This document shows positions 26,766 to 36,296 of a stretch of DNA of 59,088 bases, one piece after another. The notes beneath the pieces were generated by a model that was not told where the DNA came from, did not search any database, and saw only the letters and a list, made by a program, of their open reading frames with translations. Source of the DNA: Lachnospiraceae bacterium (lineage in GTDB: Bacteria > Bacillota > Clostridia > Lachnospirales > Lachnospiraceae); the NCBI GenBank assembly GCA_015057665.1, contig SVDY01000012.1, positions 1,926 to 61,013 on the forward strand. The letters run 5' to 3'. The position numbers were made by a program, and so were the translations under genes. Position 1 is the first letter of the stretch. Every line of letters begins with the position of its first letter.

Positions 26766-28142
26766 ATGAATCGTTACGGTATTTCTGTAAATGTCAAAAA
26801 CATTCCTGCTTTGGATCCAGAGTTTACACCTCTTTTAAAATTTAATCAGGCTTTTTTAGAAACTGCTACTAAGCCGATTTCCATTGCAGTAGAACGTGCA
26901 GACAAACAGATGGCGACTATTCACACAAAAATTCATGGAACACCGGAGATGGCTGTTGCAGACAACTACTATGTCGATCGCATCGTAAAAACAATGCTTT
27001 GGTTACAGGGCGGTTTCAGAGTATATGTAAATGATAAAGCAATCTACGAATATCTTTGCAGTGTTTACTGCAAAGGCGGTGCACGTGAATTTGATTGGGA
27101 TTTCATGTCTAATATTTTTGAAAATCCATTCGAAGTTATTCTTACAGATGATATCCCGGAAGAAAAAAACTGTCCAATTCCTATGGGAGGTCATTTAGAA
27201 GGATGCCGTATCGGTTTTGATGCTGGCGGTTCTGACAGAAAAGTTTCAGCGGTAATCGACGGCGAAACGGTATTCTCTGAAGAAGTAGTATGGTTTCCTA
27301 AGATTACAGAGGATCCTCAGTACCATTATGATGGAATTGTATCTGCATTCAAATCTGCTGCAGCACATATGCCTCGCGTAGATGCTGTAGGTATTTCTTC
27401 CGCAGGTATTTTCATCAACAATCGTACCATGAATGCATCTCTTTTCTTAAAAGTTCCTAAGGATCTTTACGAAGAAAAAGTAAAAGATATCTATATCCGT
27501 GCTGTTAAAGATACTTTTGGCGATGTACCGTATGCAGTTGCTAACGATGGTGATGTTTCCGCATTAGCAGGAACTATGAGTATCAAAGATACTAATGTAC
27601 TCGGTATTGCTATGGGTACAAGTGAAGCAGTTGGTTACGTTGATGAAGACGGTTGCATTACCGGATGGCTCAACGAACTTGCTTTCGTACCAGTTGATGC
27701 AAATCCAGATGCTATGATTGATGAATGGGCTGGTGACATCGGATGTGGTGTTAAATACTTCTCTCAGGATGGTGTTATCAAACTTGCTCCTCGTGCAGGT
27801 ATTGAATTAGATGAATCTGCTTCTCCTGCAGAAAAATTAAAAGCTGTTCAGAAACTGATGGCAGAAGATGATCCACGCGCTGCAAAAGTATATGAATCTA
27901 TCGGATGTTACTTAGGACATACTCTGGCATTTTACCACCAAACATATGGTTTCCGTTATGTTTTACTTCTTGGTCGCGTAATGAGCGGAAAAGGTGGAGA
28001 TCTTTTATTAGAAACATGTAAACACGTATTAGCTGATGAATACCCAGAAGTAGCTGATAAATTCCAGTTAACCCTTCCAGACGAATACTTCCGTCGTGTA
28101 GGACAGTCCATGGCTGTTGCAAGTTTACCAGAGGTTAAATAA
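26766..28142 (+). CDS. divergent ROK-family sugar kinase with N-terminal extension
   Basis: A 458-residue protein; ordinary ROK kinases are about 300. The first 140 residues have no match I recognise. The kinase core starts near 148 with GCRIGFDAGGSDRKVSAVI (phosphate loop), continues with AVGISSAGIFINN, the presumed catalytic Asp in ANDGDVSALAG (about 260) and a GIAMGTSEAVGYVDEDG loop. The zinc motif CxCGxxGC is missing. Given the epimerase and lyase nearby, the likely role is phosphorylation of GlcNAc or ManNAc; this is inference from context. It leads an operon-like pair with the flavoprotein. Confidence 0.72.
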   Translation: MNRYGISVNVKNIPALDPEFTPLLKFNQAFLETATKPISIAVERADKQMATIHTKIHGTPEMAVADNYYVDRIVKTMLWLQGGFRVYVNDKAIYEYLCSVYCKGGAREFDWDFMSNIFENPFEVILTDDIPEEKNCPIPMGGHLEGCRIGFDAGGSDRKVSAVIDGETVFSEEVVWFPKITEDPQYHYDGIVSAFKSAAAHMPRVDAVGISSAGIFINNRTMNASLFLKVPKDLYEEKVKDIYIRAVKDTFGDVPYAVANDGDVSALAGTMSIKDTNVLGIAMGTSEAVGYVDEDGCITGWLNELAFVPVDANPDAMIDEWAGDIGCGVKYFSQDGVIKLAPRAGIELDESASPAEKLKAVQKLMAEDDPRAAKVYESIGCYLGHTLAFYHQTYGFRYVLLLGRVMSGKGGDLLLETCKHVLADEYPEVADKFQLTLPDEYFRRVGQSMAVASLPEVK

Positions 28143-28166
28143 TTTCTAACTTCATACATAGAATCA

Positions 28167-28200
28167 TATAGCGGATTTACAAGTTTGTAAATCCGCTATA
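28167..28200. repeat. 34-bp perfect inverted repeat between ROK and flavoprotein genes
   Basis: Arms 28167-28182 and 28185-28200 are exact reverse complements (16 bp, centre GT), starting TATAGCGGATTTAC. No T-run follows on either strand, so it is not a standard terminator; it could be an mRNA processing/stabilising hairpin or an operator. Confidence 0.7.
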
Positions 28201-28242
28201 ATTATACTTAAAACCATACAAATATAAAGTCAGGTGATATAT

Positions 28243-29859
28243 ATGAACATAAAAATGGAACATTTTTACGACGTGCTAGTTATTGGATCGGGTATTGCAG
28301 GCCTTTCTGCTGCAATAGAATCAGCAAAAAAAGGCTGTTCCACTGCTATTGTTACTAGTTCCCATCTTTTCTCCGGATCCAGCTTTTATCCCGGCACCTG
28401 GGGACTTGGATTAATCGGTCCTGCTGACGATGATGATATCGAGGATCTCATCTCAACAATTCAAAATGTAGGTTGTCATATTGCAGACGATAACATGGTT
28501 CGAACCTTTGTATCGAATATTACTCCAGCGATAACTCGCCTTGAATCACTTGGCTGCCATCCAAAAAAAGCGCAAAAAAGTGCAGAGCGAGAATACATTC
28601 CTTGTTTTGATCATAAACATCGGAATTGGAACGGTTTGGAAGCTGCGAGTTTACGCGAAGCCTTTTCAAAACAAATTGTTGAGCACCAAATAGCATCTTT
28701 CGAACAAGCTACGCTTATAGATATCATTACGGAAAATAACAGAATCTGTGGTGTAATCCTCTCCTATCACGATTCTCTCCATTATATAGGATGTCATTCA
28801 CTAGTCCTTGCTACCGGCGGATACGGAACTTTATTTCGCAATCATCTGTGCACCAACGATGCATATGGTTTAGGACAGTATCTTGCTTTAAAAACAGGAG
28901 GCCGCCTAATTAATATTGAATTTATGCAGATGATGCCTGGTTATTTATCTCCTGTAAAAGGTATTGTATTCAACGAAAAAACTTTCCGTTTCGCTAATTT
29001 TACTTATCCGGACGGAACAGCGCTCTTCACAGAAAAAGAACAAAGTCTGCTTGACATCAGATCCACGCATGGTCCTTTTACCTGCAGACTCCCTTCTTAT
29101 AAAATTGACCAGCTTCTTTACCAAGGTTCTTTAAATAATCATCCGAGAATTGAAGTATCTTACGCCGATGCTGCCAAATCAAATCCTCCGGAATTTGTAA
29201 AAATATATTTTGACTGGCTTTTATCCGAAAAAAATATCAGTGTTAATGATTCTATTCAACTGGGAATCTTTGCTCATGCTGCTAATGGTGGAATAAAAAT
29301 CAATGAAAACGGTTGGACAGGTATCGTTGGTCTTTACGCTTGTGGAGAAATCACTGGCGGCATGCATGGTGCAGACCGTATTGGCGGTCTTTCTACCGCA
29401 AATGGTCTCGTATTTGGTCAGCGCGCTGGCATTGAGGCCGCCTCCTATGCCAGCCAATGTTCCAATCACGTAACAGACCTGTTCTCTTATAAGACCACCG
29501 TTTTCGATGAATGGATATTCCCAGATTGCGAATCTATTACATCCCAATTGCAGAGTTTAATGTATGATCATGCAATGATAGTTCGTAATGAAAAAGGTCT
29601 TACATTTGCGATTTCAGAAATAGAAAAGCTTTTGTATGATCAGGATAGATTACCATCTAAGGACATTCATGCTATCACCGAATCACGAATTGTAGAAGGT
29701 CAGCTTGTATCTGCCTTAAGTTTTTTAAAAGCTGCACTTCTTCGCAGAGAGAGTCGAGGTTCCCACTTCCGCGAAGACTATACGGAAATCGACCCTAATA
29801 TGACGCGGCCAATCGAAATTCGCTGGGATAATGGAATTATTGCTGATTTTTCTAAATAA
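28243..29859 (+). CDS. FAD-dependent oxidoreductase (fumarate reductase/NadB-like flavoprotein)
   Basis: A 538-residue flavoprotein of the FAD_binding_2 class. The dinucleotide site is VLVIGSGIAGLSAAIESAKK near the N-terminus; HRNWNGLEAASLREA, LVLATGGYGTLF and the C-terminal GLYACGEITGGMHGADRIGG (FAD) follow, as in L-aspartate oxidase and fumarate reductase subunits; the C-terminal helical bundle is present (RRESRGSHFREDY). The ATG at 28243 follows AGGTGA, preferred over a GTG at 28234. Its place in a sialic-acid region is unexplained; oxidation of a sugar acid or use of a keto-acid as electron acceptor are possibilities only. Confidence 0.78.
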   Translation: MNIKMEHFYDVLVIGSGIAGLSAAIESAKKGCSTAIVTSSHLFSGSSFYPGTWGLGLIGPADDDDIEDLISTIQNVGCHIADDNMVRTFVSNITPAITRLESLGCHPKKAQKSAEREYIPCFDHKHRNWNGLEAASLREAFSKQIVEHQIASFEQATLIDIITENNRICGVILSYHDSLHYIGCHSLVLATGGYGTLFRNHLCTNDAYGLGQYLALKTGGRLINIEFMQMMPGYLSPVKGIVFNEKTFRFANFTYPDGTALFTEKEQSLLDIRSTHGPFTCRLPSYKIDQLLYQGSLNNHPRIEVSYADAAKSNPPEFVKIYFDWLLSEKNISVNDSIQLGIFAHAANGGIKINENGWTGIVGLYACGEITGGMHGADRIGGLSTANGLVFGQRAGIEAASYASQCSNHVTDLFSYKTTVFDEWIFPDCESITSQLQSLMYDHAMIVRNEKGLTFAISEIEKLLYDQDRLPSKDIHAITESRIVEGQLVSALSFLKAALLRRESRGSHFREDYTEIDPNMTRPIEIRWDNGIIADFSK

Positions 29860-29863
29860 AGAT

Positions 29864-29899
29864 AAAAAACCGAAACAGAATACACTGTTTCGGTTTTTT
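29864..29899. terminator. bidirectional terminator (flavoprotein / YhcH-1)
   Basis: AAAAAACCGAAACAG (29864-29878) pairs perfectly with CTGTTTCGGTTTTTT (29885-29899), with T-runs on both strands. It separates the convergent flavoprotein and YhcH genes. Confidence 0.9.
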
Positions 29900-29916
29900 C
29901 CGTTTCTAAATTCTAT

Positions 29917-30366
29917 TTACACACGTACTTTAAATACTGCTTTTTTTACATCTGAAGCGCCATTTAACTGTACTTTTACCATATGGGCATCTTCTGGAAA
30001 CACAACAAGAATATCTCCCGGGCGTAAAGTCATCCAGTTATCAACCGGTCCATCATATGGAATAAAATCGCCTGCTTCATCATACTCACCAGCGGTTAAT
30101 GAAGTTACGTCTGTTACTCCAATTTTTTCTTCACCTTCTAATACAACATGAAAATCTGCATAATATTTGTGCCCTTCCCAAATTGCTGTTTCTTCAGGAA
30201 TTGTTGTATAATTAAAACAATTCACAAATACTTCATCACCGTCAACCTCATTTCTGCCCGGCTGCAATTTGGTTAAGTCTGAATTTAACAAATAATCAAT
30301 TGCTGTATCCAAAGAATCCATAATGCCTTTATAACGTTTCATCTGGTTAATCTTTGTATATATCAC
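29917..30366 (-). CDS. YhcH/YjgK/YiaL family protein (copy 1)
   Basis: A 149-residue cupin-like protein (DUF386). Family marks are the N-terminal MIYTKI, GHKYYADFHVVLEGEEKIGV (metal-ligand region), LRPGDILVVFPEDAHMV and the final KKAVFKVRV. YhcH proteins are standard members of sialic-acid operons, suggested to act as anomerases or sugar-processing enzymes. The start is probably GTG at 30366, with GAGGGG upstream; an in-frame ATG lies eight codons later. It is the last gene of the Dpp-type ABC operon and differs from the second copy at 44332-44775. Confidence 0.88.
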   Translation of the reverse strand: MIYTKINQMKRYKGIMDSLDTAIDYLLNSDLTKLQPGRNEVDGDEVFVNCFNYTTIPEETAIWEGHKYYADFHVVLEGEEKIGVTDVTSLTAGEYDEAGDFIPYDGPVDNWMTLRPGDILVVFPEDAHMVKVQLNGASDVKKAVFKVRV

Positions 30367-30390
30367 GTTAGTTCCCCTCTCAATGAAGAA

Positions 30391-31401
30391 TTAGTTATTA
30401 TCCGCTTTTTTATATAAGTGGCAAGCTACCATATGACCGTTTTCATTATTCTGAACGAAAAGACCTGGATCCTGTGTCTTACAGATTTCCATACAGTGTG
30501 GGCAACGGTTGTGGAATGCACATCCTGTTGGTTTATTGATAGGACTTGGAACTTCACCTTCCAGTACCTGACGTTTCTTTTCATTATGAATATCCGGTAC
30601 AGGAATTGCAGATAATAAAGCCTTAGTATATGGGTGTAATGGTTCATCGTAAAGAGCATGAGAATCTGCTACTTCTACAATCTTACCAAGGTACATAACC
30701 ACAATACGGTCAGACATGTACTGTACTACACTTAAGTCATGTGCAATGAAGAGATATGTAAGATTTAAATCTTTCTGGATATCTTTCATAAGATTAAGAA
30801 CCTGAGCCTGAATAGATACGTCAAGCGCAGATACAGGTTCGTCACAAATTAATACTTCCGGCATAACTTCAAGTGCTCTTGCGATACAGAGACGCTGACG
30901 CTGACCACCGGAGAATTCGTGTGGATAACGCATTAAATAATCCGGCTGAATATTAACCATTTTAAGAACTTCCTGCATACGAGCTTCACGTTCTGTCTGA
31001 TCACTCATGCCATGTACGATTAATGGTTCTTCGAAAGATGTATAAATCTTTTTCTGTGGATTTAATGCAGAATATGGATCCTGGAATACCATCTGTACTT
31101 TTTTGCGGAATTCGAACATCTCTTCTTTATTGAATTTTGTAATATCGCGGAATTCTCCATCGTAGTTAAATAAAACCTGTCCTCCTGTTGCTTTTTCAAG
31201 CATCATAACAGTTTTACCAAAAGTAGATTTACCACATCCGGACTCACCTACGATACCAAGTGTTTCGCCTTTATAGATTTCAAGACTTACATCATCAACG
31301 GCTTTAACATGACCAACTACTTTTTTGAATGCACCCTTTTTAATTGGGAACCATGTCTGTAAATTCTCTATTTTAAAGATTACTTCTTTTTTATCACTCA
31401 T
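30391..31401 (-). CDS. peptide/sialic-acid-type ABC importer ATPase (DppF/OppF-like)
   Basis: A 336-residue ABC ATPase: Walker A GESGCGKSTFGKT, Q-loop VFQDPYSALNP, signature HEFSGGQRQRLCIARAL, Walker B VLICDEPVSALDVS, and a C-terminal oligopeptide-transporter extension with a Cys cluster (CAFHNRCPHC...C) that may hold an Fe-S cluster. It pairs with the 31403-32470 ATPase to drive the importer. Only one base separates the two genes. Confidence 0.9.
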   Translation of the reverse strand: MSDKKEVIFKIENLQTWFPIKKGAFKKVVGHVKAVDDVSLEIYKGETLGIVGESGCGKSTFGKTVMMLEKATGGQVLFNYDGEFRDITKFNKEEMFEFRKKVQMVFQDPYSALNPQKKIYTSFEEPLIVHGMSDQTEREARMQEVLKMVNIQPDYLMRYPHEFSGGQRQRLCIARALEVMPEVLICDEPVSALDVSIQAQVLNLMKDIQKDLNLTYLFIAHDLSVVQYMSDRIVVMYLGKIVEVADSHALYDEPLHPYTKALLSAIPVPDIHNEKKRQVLEGEVPSPINKPTGCAFHNRCPHCMEICKTQDPGLFVQNNENGHMVACHLYKKADNN

Positions 31402-31402
31402 G

Positions 31403-32470
31403 TTATTTCACCTCCGCATCTTTCTGTCCGTCTTCAGCAAGTGGATATTCGCTATATCTGATACAACGAACTCTATGTCCTGGAGATAATTCATACATTG
31501 GAATATCTTTTTCTCTACACTTGTCTGTAGCATATGGACAACGATCAGCAAATTCACAGCCACCCTTTAAGTCTGCAGGGTTAGGTGTTGCTCCTGGGAT
31601 TGTTTCCAGTTTCTGTCCATCCGCAAGACCAAGTACAGGCACGCTTCGAAGAAGAGCCTGGGTATATGGATGACTTGTACGGTCGAATACGTCTTCTAAG
31701 GAACCAAATTCAACAACACGACCCATGTACATTACACAAACTTCATCTGCCATCTCAGCAACGAGACCCATGTTATGTGTAATAAGAACGATACTCTTTC
31801 CTTCTTTTACCTGCATGTCTTTTAATAATTCCATAATCTGTGCCTGAATTGTAACGTCAAGAGCTGTTGTAGGCTCGTCACAAATGATAAGTTCAGGATT
31901 ACAAATCATAGCGATAGCGATAACTACACGCTGTTTCATACCACCGGAGAATTCGTGTGGGAAGTTGTTAATACGCTGTTCCGGATCTGGAATACCAAGT
32001 TTACGGAACATATCAAGAACTCTTTCTTTAGCTTCTGCTTTGGTCATGCCCTTGTTATGCTGTAATAATCCTTCTGCAACCTGATCACCAACTCTGTACA
32101 CAGGGTTCAAACTGGACATTGGATCCTGGAATACCATGGACATTTCTGGTCCACGTAAGGATCTCATTTCTGGTCCATGTGGTTTATCAATTTTTTCGAT
32201 ATGATATTCTTTCACTTCACCATCATGAAGTGCATTATACTGAATACTATCTGCTTCAATAATCGCATTGCGTCCTAAGAATCTCATGATAGAGTTCATT
32301 GTAACACTCTTACCACATCCTGACTCACCTACTACTGCAAGAGCAGTACCACGTTTGAGCTGGAAAGACACATTTTTAACGATACGAATTTTTTTCTGGT
32401 CTGAAACGAAGGTAGTATTCAGATTTTCAACATTTAAAATAATTTCTTTACTATCGAATTTCTTACTCAT
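31403..32470 (-). CDS. peptide/sialic-acid-type ABC importer ATPase (DppD/OppD-like)
   Basis: A 355-residue ABC ATPase with Walker A GESGCGKSVTMNS, VFQDPMSSLNPVYRVG, signature FSGGMKQRVVIAIA, Walker B LIICDEPTTALDVT and the C-terminal Cys region CEFADRCPYATDKC. It forms a heterodimer with the DppF-like subunit on the cytoplasmic face. Substrate is not readable from this subunit; neighbours suggest sialic acid, as in the Dpp-type SatABCD system of Haemophilus ducreyi. Confidence 0.9.
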   Translation of the reverse strand: MSKKFDSKEIILNVENLNTTFVSDQKKIRIVKNVSFQLKRGTALAVVGESGCGKSVTMNSIMRFLGRNAIIEADSIQYNALHDGEVKEYHIEKIDKPHGPEMRSLRGPEMSMVFQDPMSSLNPVYRVGDQVAEGLLQHNKGMTKAEAKERVLDMFRKLGIPDPEQRINNFPHEFSGGMKQRVVIAIAMICNPELIICDEPTTALDVTIQAQIMELLKDMQVKEGKSIVLITHNMGLVAEMADEVCVMYMGRVVEFGSLEDVFDRTSHPYTQALLRSVPVLGLADGQKLETIPGATPNPADLKGGCEFADRCPYATDKCREKDIPMYELSPGHRVRCIRYSEYPLAEDGQKDAEVK

Positions 32471-32484
32471 TTCTACCTTCCTCC

Positions 32485-33378
32485 TTACTGCTGTTTTGCA
32501 TCCAGAACGTCACGAAGACCATCGCCTAAGAAGTTAATGGCCAGTACGAATAAACTGATTGCAGCACCTGGGAATACCCAGATCCACCACTGGTTCTGTA
32601 CAACCTGAAGACTCTTCGCTGCATTTAAGATATTACCCCATGTAGGAGTAGAATCTGCAACACCAAGTCCGATGAAACTTAAGGATGCTTCCTGTAAAAT
32701 GAAGTAGGCAACGTTTGTTGTTGTAGATACAATGATTGGTGTAAGAACATTTGGAAGAATCTGTTTGAACATGATATTGATTTTAGACATACCAAAAGCT
32801 TCGCATACTTTTACGTATGTTTCACCTTTTAAACTCATGAATTCATTTCTTACCATACGGAATGTTGTCATCCAACCTGTAACGATAAATACGAACAACA
32901 TATTACCCATGCTTCGTTCACCAAGAATCGCAACAAGCATCATTACTAATACTAACTGTGGGAATGCCTGGAAGATTTCAGATAAACGAATAAGAAGCAT
33001 ATCCACTTTACCGCCAAAGTAGCCAGCAATCGCTCCGAGAACCGCACCAACAACACTTGACATTACCGCACAGAAAACACCGATAAAAATAGAGTAACAT
33101 CCACCAAAAAGAACACGAGCTAATAAATCTCTACCGATTGTATCTGTACCAAATAAAAATTCGGAACTTGGCGGTTTCTTCATCATGGTCATATTTGGTG
33201 TGCTGTAATCGATTCCCATAATTGCTGCTGCAACACAGGCAATTGTAATTGCAACAATAACAACAAGCCCAAATACAGCAAGTTTGTTTCTTAAAAATTT
33301 ACGAATATTCTTTTTCATCAAAGAGGACGCAGCGCTTTTGTTCTGCTCTTTAATGCTCATAGTATTTGTATTACTCAC
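32485..33378 (-). CDS. ABC importer permease (DppC/OppC-like)
   Basis: A membrane permease with about six helices, the first at KLAVFGLVVIVAITIACVAA, a FGTDTIGRDLLARVLFGG loop and the EAA-type contact KVCEAFGMSKINIMFKQILPN. A GTG at 33378 (297 residues) has AAGGGGG eight bases upstream and is preferred. An ATG at 33402 would add eight residues and overlap dppB by eight bases but has a poor ribosome site. It forms a heterodimer with the DppB-like permease. Confidence 0.85.
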   Translation of the reverse strand: MSNTNTMSIKEQNKSAASSLMKKNIRKFLRNKLAVFGLVVIVAITIACVAAAIMGIDYSTPNMTMMKKPPSSEFLFGTDTIGRDLLARVLFGGCYSIFIGVFCAVMSSVVGAVLGAIAGYFGGKVDMLLIRLSEIFQAFPQLVLVMMLVAILGERSMGNMLFVFIVTGWMTTFRMVRNEFMSLKGETYVKVCEAFGMSKINIMFKQILPNVLTPIIVSTTTNVAYFILQEASLSFIGLGVADSTPTWGNILNAAKSLQVVQNQWWIWVFPGAAISLFVLAINFLGDGLRDVLDAKQQ

Positions 33379-33394
33379 AGCTTGTACCCCCTTC

Positions 33395-34357
33395 TTACTC
33401 ATCGCCTAAACGAACACGTGGATCTAATACCGCATTCAGTACGTCAACCATGAAAGATGCAACGAGCATAACTGCTGCAATAATCAAGGTAATTACAAGT
33501 ACTAAGTTATAGTCCATGTTTGTGATCGCATTTGTCATTGTTGTACCAATTCCCGGATAAGAGAATACACTTTCAATAACAACGGAACCTGCAATTAATG
33601 CCGGAATACGGAACATTAAAATAACAAGTACAGGTTTCATCGCATTTCGGAATCCGTGTTTCATATATACTTTCCATTCAGGAATACCTTTGGAACGTGC
33701 TGTTTTAATATAATCGCTATTTAATACGTCCAACATTGTATTACGAGCATATCTCATAAGTACAGCAACCATACCGATAGTAAGTGTTGTTACAGGAAGG
33801 AACAGATGCATGAATGCGTCTAGAAATGCATTTGTTGCATCCGGACTAACACGGTTCGCTGCAGGGAAAATTCCTAATTTAATAGCGAAAATCCAAATCA
33901 TTAAAATACCAACTAAGAACTGTGGTACGGCCTGTCCGAATACGGCAAGTACGCGTCCTATATAGTCTACGATACCATTCTGTCTGATCGCACTAATAAT
34001 ACCAATACTTATACCAATGACTGCACTAAACAACATGGCATAGGCAGACAACTCCAAAGTATATGGCAGACGATCGGCAATAATACCGGAAATTTTCTCA
34101 CCACTGTTTGTAAGGCCCAGATCACCCTTACAGATATTACCAACCCAACGTACATACTGTACAATAAGAGGGTCATTTAAACCGAGTTCTTCACGGAGTT
34201 GTTCTACGATCTCAGGAGATTGGGACTGAACTTCCGGAGGAACCATAAATGTAATAGGATCAATTCCTGTAGAACGCAGGCCTAAGAATACGAGAAGACT
34301 GATTACTAATAACATAGGAATCATCATAGCCAGTTTCTTCAGAATGAATTTAAGCAT
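33395..34357 (-). CDS. ABC importer permease (DppB/OppB-like)
   Basis: A 320-residue permease with an N-terminal helix (LKFILKKLAMMIPMLLVISL), the family motif LGLNDPLIVQYVRW and the ATPase-contact EAA-like segment TARSKGIPEWKVYMKHGFRN. About six transmembrane helices. It is the first gene after the attenuating hairpin that follows the binding-protein gene. Confidence 0.9.
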   Translation of the reverse strand: MLKFILKKLAMMIPMLLVISLLVFLGLRSTGIDPITFMVPPEVQSQSPEIVEQLREELGLNDPLIVQYVRWVGNICKGDLGLTNSGEKISGIIADRLPYTLELSAYAMLFSAVIGISIGIISAIRQNGIVDYIGRVLAVFGQAVPQFLVGILMIWIFAIKLGIFPAANRVSPDATNAFLDAFMHLFLPVTTLTIGMVAVLMRYARNTMLDVLNSDYIKTARSKGIPEWKVYMKHGFRNAMKPVLVILMFRIPALIAGSVVIESVFSYPGIGTTMTNAITNMDYNLVLVITLIIAAVMLVASFMVDVLNAVLDPRVRLGDE

Positions 34358-34412
34358 ATTACCACTCCTTTTACTGTCTCAAATTAAACTATATCAAAAA
34401 GTATCTTTACGC

Positions 34413-34450
34413 TAAAAAAAGAGAGAGACGAAGAAACGACTTCGTCTCTC
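34413..34450 (-). terminator. attenuating terminator between binding protein and permease (Dpp-type operon)
   Basis: Stem GAGAGACGAAG (34423-34433) with CTTCGTCTCTC (34440-34450), followed on the minus strand by a seven-base T-run (34414-34420). It lies between the binding-protein stop and the dppB-like start, so partial readthrough would make more binding protein than permease. Confidence 0.8.
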
Positions 34451-34526
34451 CCGCTATATCCACTTGAACCCAAGTGTTTCAGAGGGCAAAGGCATAAGCC
34501 TTATTTAATCTAATTCAATTAGAAAA

Positions 34527-36107
34527 CTATTTAAGATCCCAGTTAGCGAAATCAAGATCGCAGGAATATAATGGGTTACAGAATTCTACGCCGCTTGGAA
34601 CAGCAACTTTATCACTTAAGAATACGCAGTTACCAACTGTGAATACAGGAACTTTGTACATGTTATCCTGTTCAAGTTTCTGGAGATCTTTAAGCGCTGC
34701 TGCTTTTGCTTCCGGTGTAGCTGCTGCAGATAAAGCTGCTACTGCTGCATCAAATGCTGTATCGCCACCAAAGATATTTGCGAATAAAGCGTCTGTACTC
34801 ATATATTCTGTGTACCATTCTTCGATAGAGAATGCACTCTTTCCTTTGAATCCGATATCGTAATCACGTGTTGTGAATAAGTCAGTTGTTCCGTCATTGG
34901 AAAGTGTTGCTTCTACTTTAATACCTGTCTGTTCAAGGTAGTATACTACTGCATTGATAAGGTCGATGGATGTCTGGTCGTTGTTGTAGTAGCAGATACG
35001 AAGTGTACGGCCCATGTCATAGCCGGATGCAGCGAGTTCGTTCTTTGCTGCTTCTGCGTCGAATTTATATTCGAATCCATTATAAGCTTCGTTGCTGTTA
35101 GGTACACCACTGTTGATTACCTGAGCAGATGGATAAAGAGCTGCTAAGGAAGCTCTGTCGATCGCTTTGATGAGTGCCTGACGTACTGCAAGGCTCTGCA
35201 TAGCTTCGTTTTCTTTGCCGTCTACACCTTTCATATTGAAGATGAAGTATTTGTAGAAAAGAACGTCAACGTTGATTGTTTCATAGTTGCCAAGAGCACT
35301 CATACCTTCAACGAGGTCAGATGCATTACCATAGAGGTAATCTGCGCTGCCGGACTGAGCTGCTGTAAGGAAATCGGAAACGTAAGATACTGTTACTTTT
35401 TCGATCTTAGCAGGTGTTCCTTCATAATTAGGGTTTGGAACGAGTGTAAAGTAGTTACCTACGTTTAATTCGCCCATCATGTAGTAACCGGATGTTACAG
35501 GGTTCTTCCAGAAATCAGCTGCATCAATTGTAGCTGGATCTGCATTTTCAAGTGCATGTTTTGGAAGAATAGCGAACTGAGCAAGGATATCTAACATTGC
35601 TGCGTATGGGCTGTCTAATTTAAGAGTAATAACATTACCTTCTGCAGTTTTTTCTACGATTTTACCAAATGCTGCAGAATAGATAGCGTTTTTGTTTGTT
35701 GCAGCCATGAGAGCATCGATAGACCATAATACGTCTTCTGCATCAAGAGCTTCGCCGTCAGACCATTTAAGTCCTTCTTTTAATGTGATAGTGTATGTTA
35801 AACCATCTTCGCTAACTGCAACTTCTGCTAAGTCAGGGGATGTTTTTGTTAAAGAGCTATCAGCGATTAAAAGGGAACGCCACATAAGGTTTGTTGCCAT
35901 GTTACGGTTTAACCATGGTGTAGGAACACGGTCATCAGATGTAGATCCATCGTTTGTAGAAAGAGCTAATTTAAGAACTTTTTCTGTTGCAACTGGTGTG
36001 TCGGATTCAGCTGTTGAACCATCTGCTGGTTTGTCACCGCCACAAGCTGCAAGTACGCTTGCAATCATAGTCATTGCAAGCAATAATGCTACTAATTTGT
36101 TTTTCAT
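34527..36107 (-). CDS. Dpp/Opp-type substrate-binding lipoprotein
   Basis: A 526-residue family 5 extracellular solute-binding protein. The lipobox ends at Cys22 (ASVLAACGG), so it is membrane-anchored outside the cell. PTPWLNRNMATNLMW, TYTITLKEGLKWSDGEALDAEDV and AIDRASLAALYPS are family landmarks. These proteins bind peptides, nickel, glycosides or, in some organisms, sialic acid; context favours a sialic acid or related glycan. It is the first gene of its operon and has a promoter at 36268-36296. Confidence 0.88.
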   Translation of the reverse strand: MKNKLVALLLAMTMIASVLAACGGDKPADGSTAESDTPVATEKVLKLALSTNDGSTSDDRVPTPWLNRNMATNLMWRSLLIADSSLTKTSPDLAEVAVSEDGLTYTITLKEGLKWSDGEALDAEDVLWSIDALMAATNKNAIYSAAFGKIVEKTAEGNVITLKLDSPYAAMLDILAQFAILPKHALENADPATIDAADFWKNPVTSGYYMMGELNVGNYFTLVPNPNYEGTPAKIEKVTVSYVSDFLTAAQSGSADYLYGNASDLVEGMSALGNYETINVDVLFYKYFIFNMKGVDGKENEAMQSLAVRQALIKAIDRASLAALYPSAQVINSGVPNSNEAYNGFEYKFDAEAAKNELAASGYDMGRTLRICYYNNDQTSIDLINAVVYYLEQTGIKVEATLSNDGTTDLFTTRDYDIGFKGKSAFSIEEWYTEYMSTDALFANIFGGDTAFDAAVAALSAAATPEAKAAALKDLQKLEQDNMYKVPVFTVGNCVFLSDKVAVPSGVEFCNPLYSCDLDFANWDLK

Positions 36108-36267
36108 AATATGTTCTCCTTTACTTTTTTACATATCTCTTCTTAATATCGCAAAACATAAGAAAAGATGACCCCCCAAAAGATTGAAAGAATATAACAC
36201 AATCATGTCCCTCTGACTTCACACAATCGTACTTATTCACCCATTCTAATGGTATTTTATGTTTTAT

Positions 36268-36296
36268 ATATTATCACAATTTCACAAACTCTTCAA
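36268..36296 (-). promoter_or_regulatory. promoter of the Dpp-type operon
   Basis: On the minus strand TTGAAG (36296-36291), 17-base spacer, TAATAT (36273-36268) preceded by TGA (extended -10). It leaves a leader of about 155 bases before the binding-protein ATG. A weaker TATATT hexamer is closer to the gene. Confidence 0.55.
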
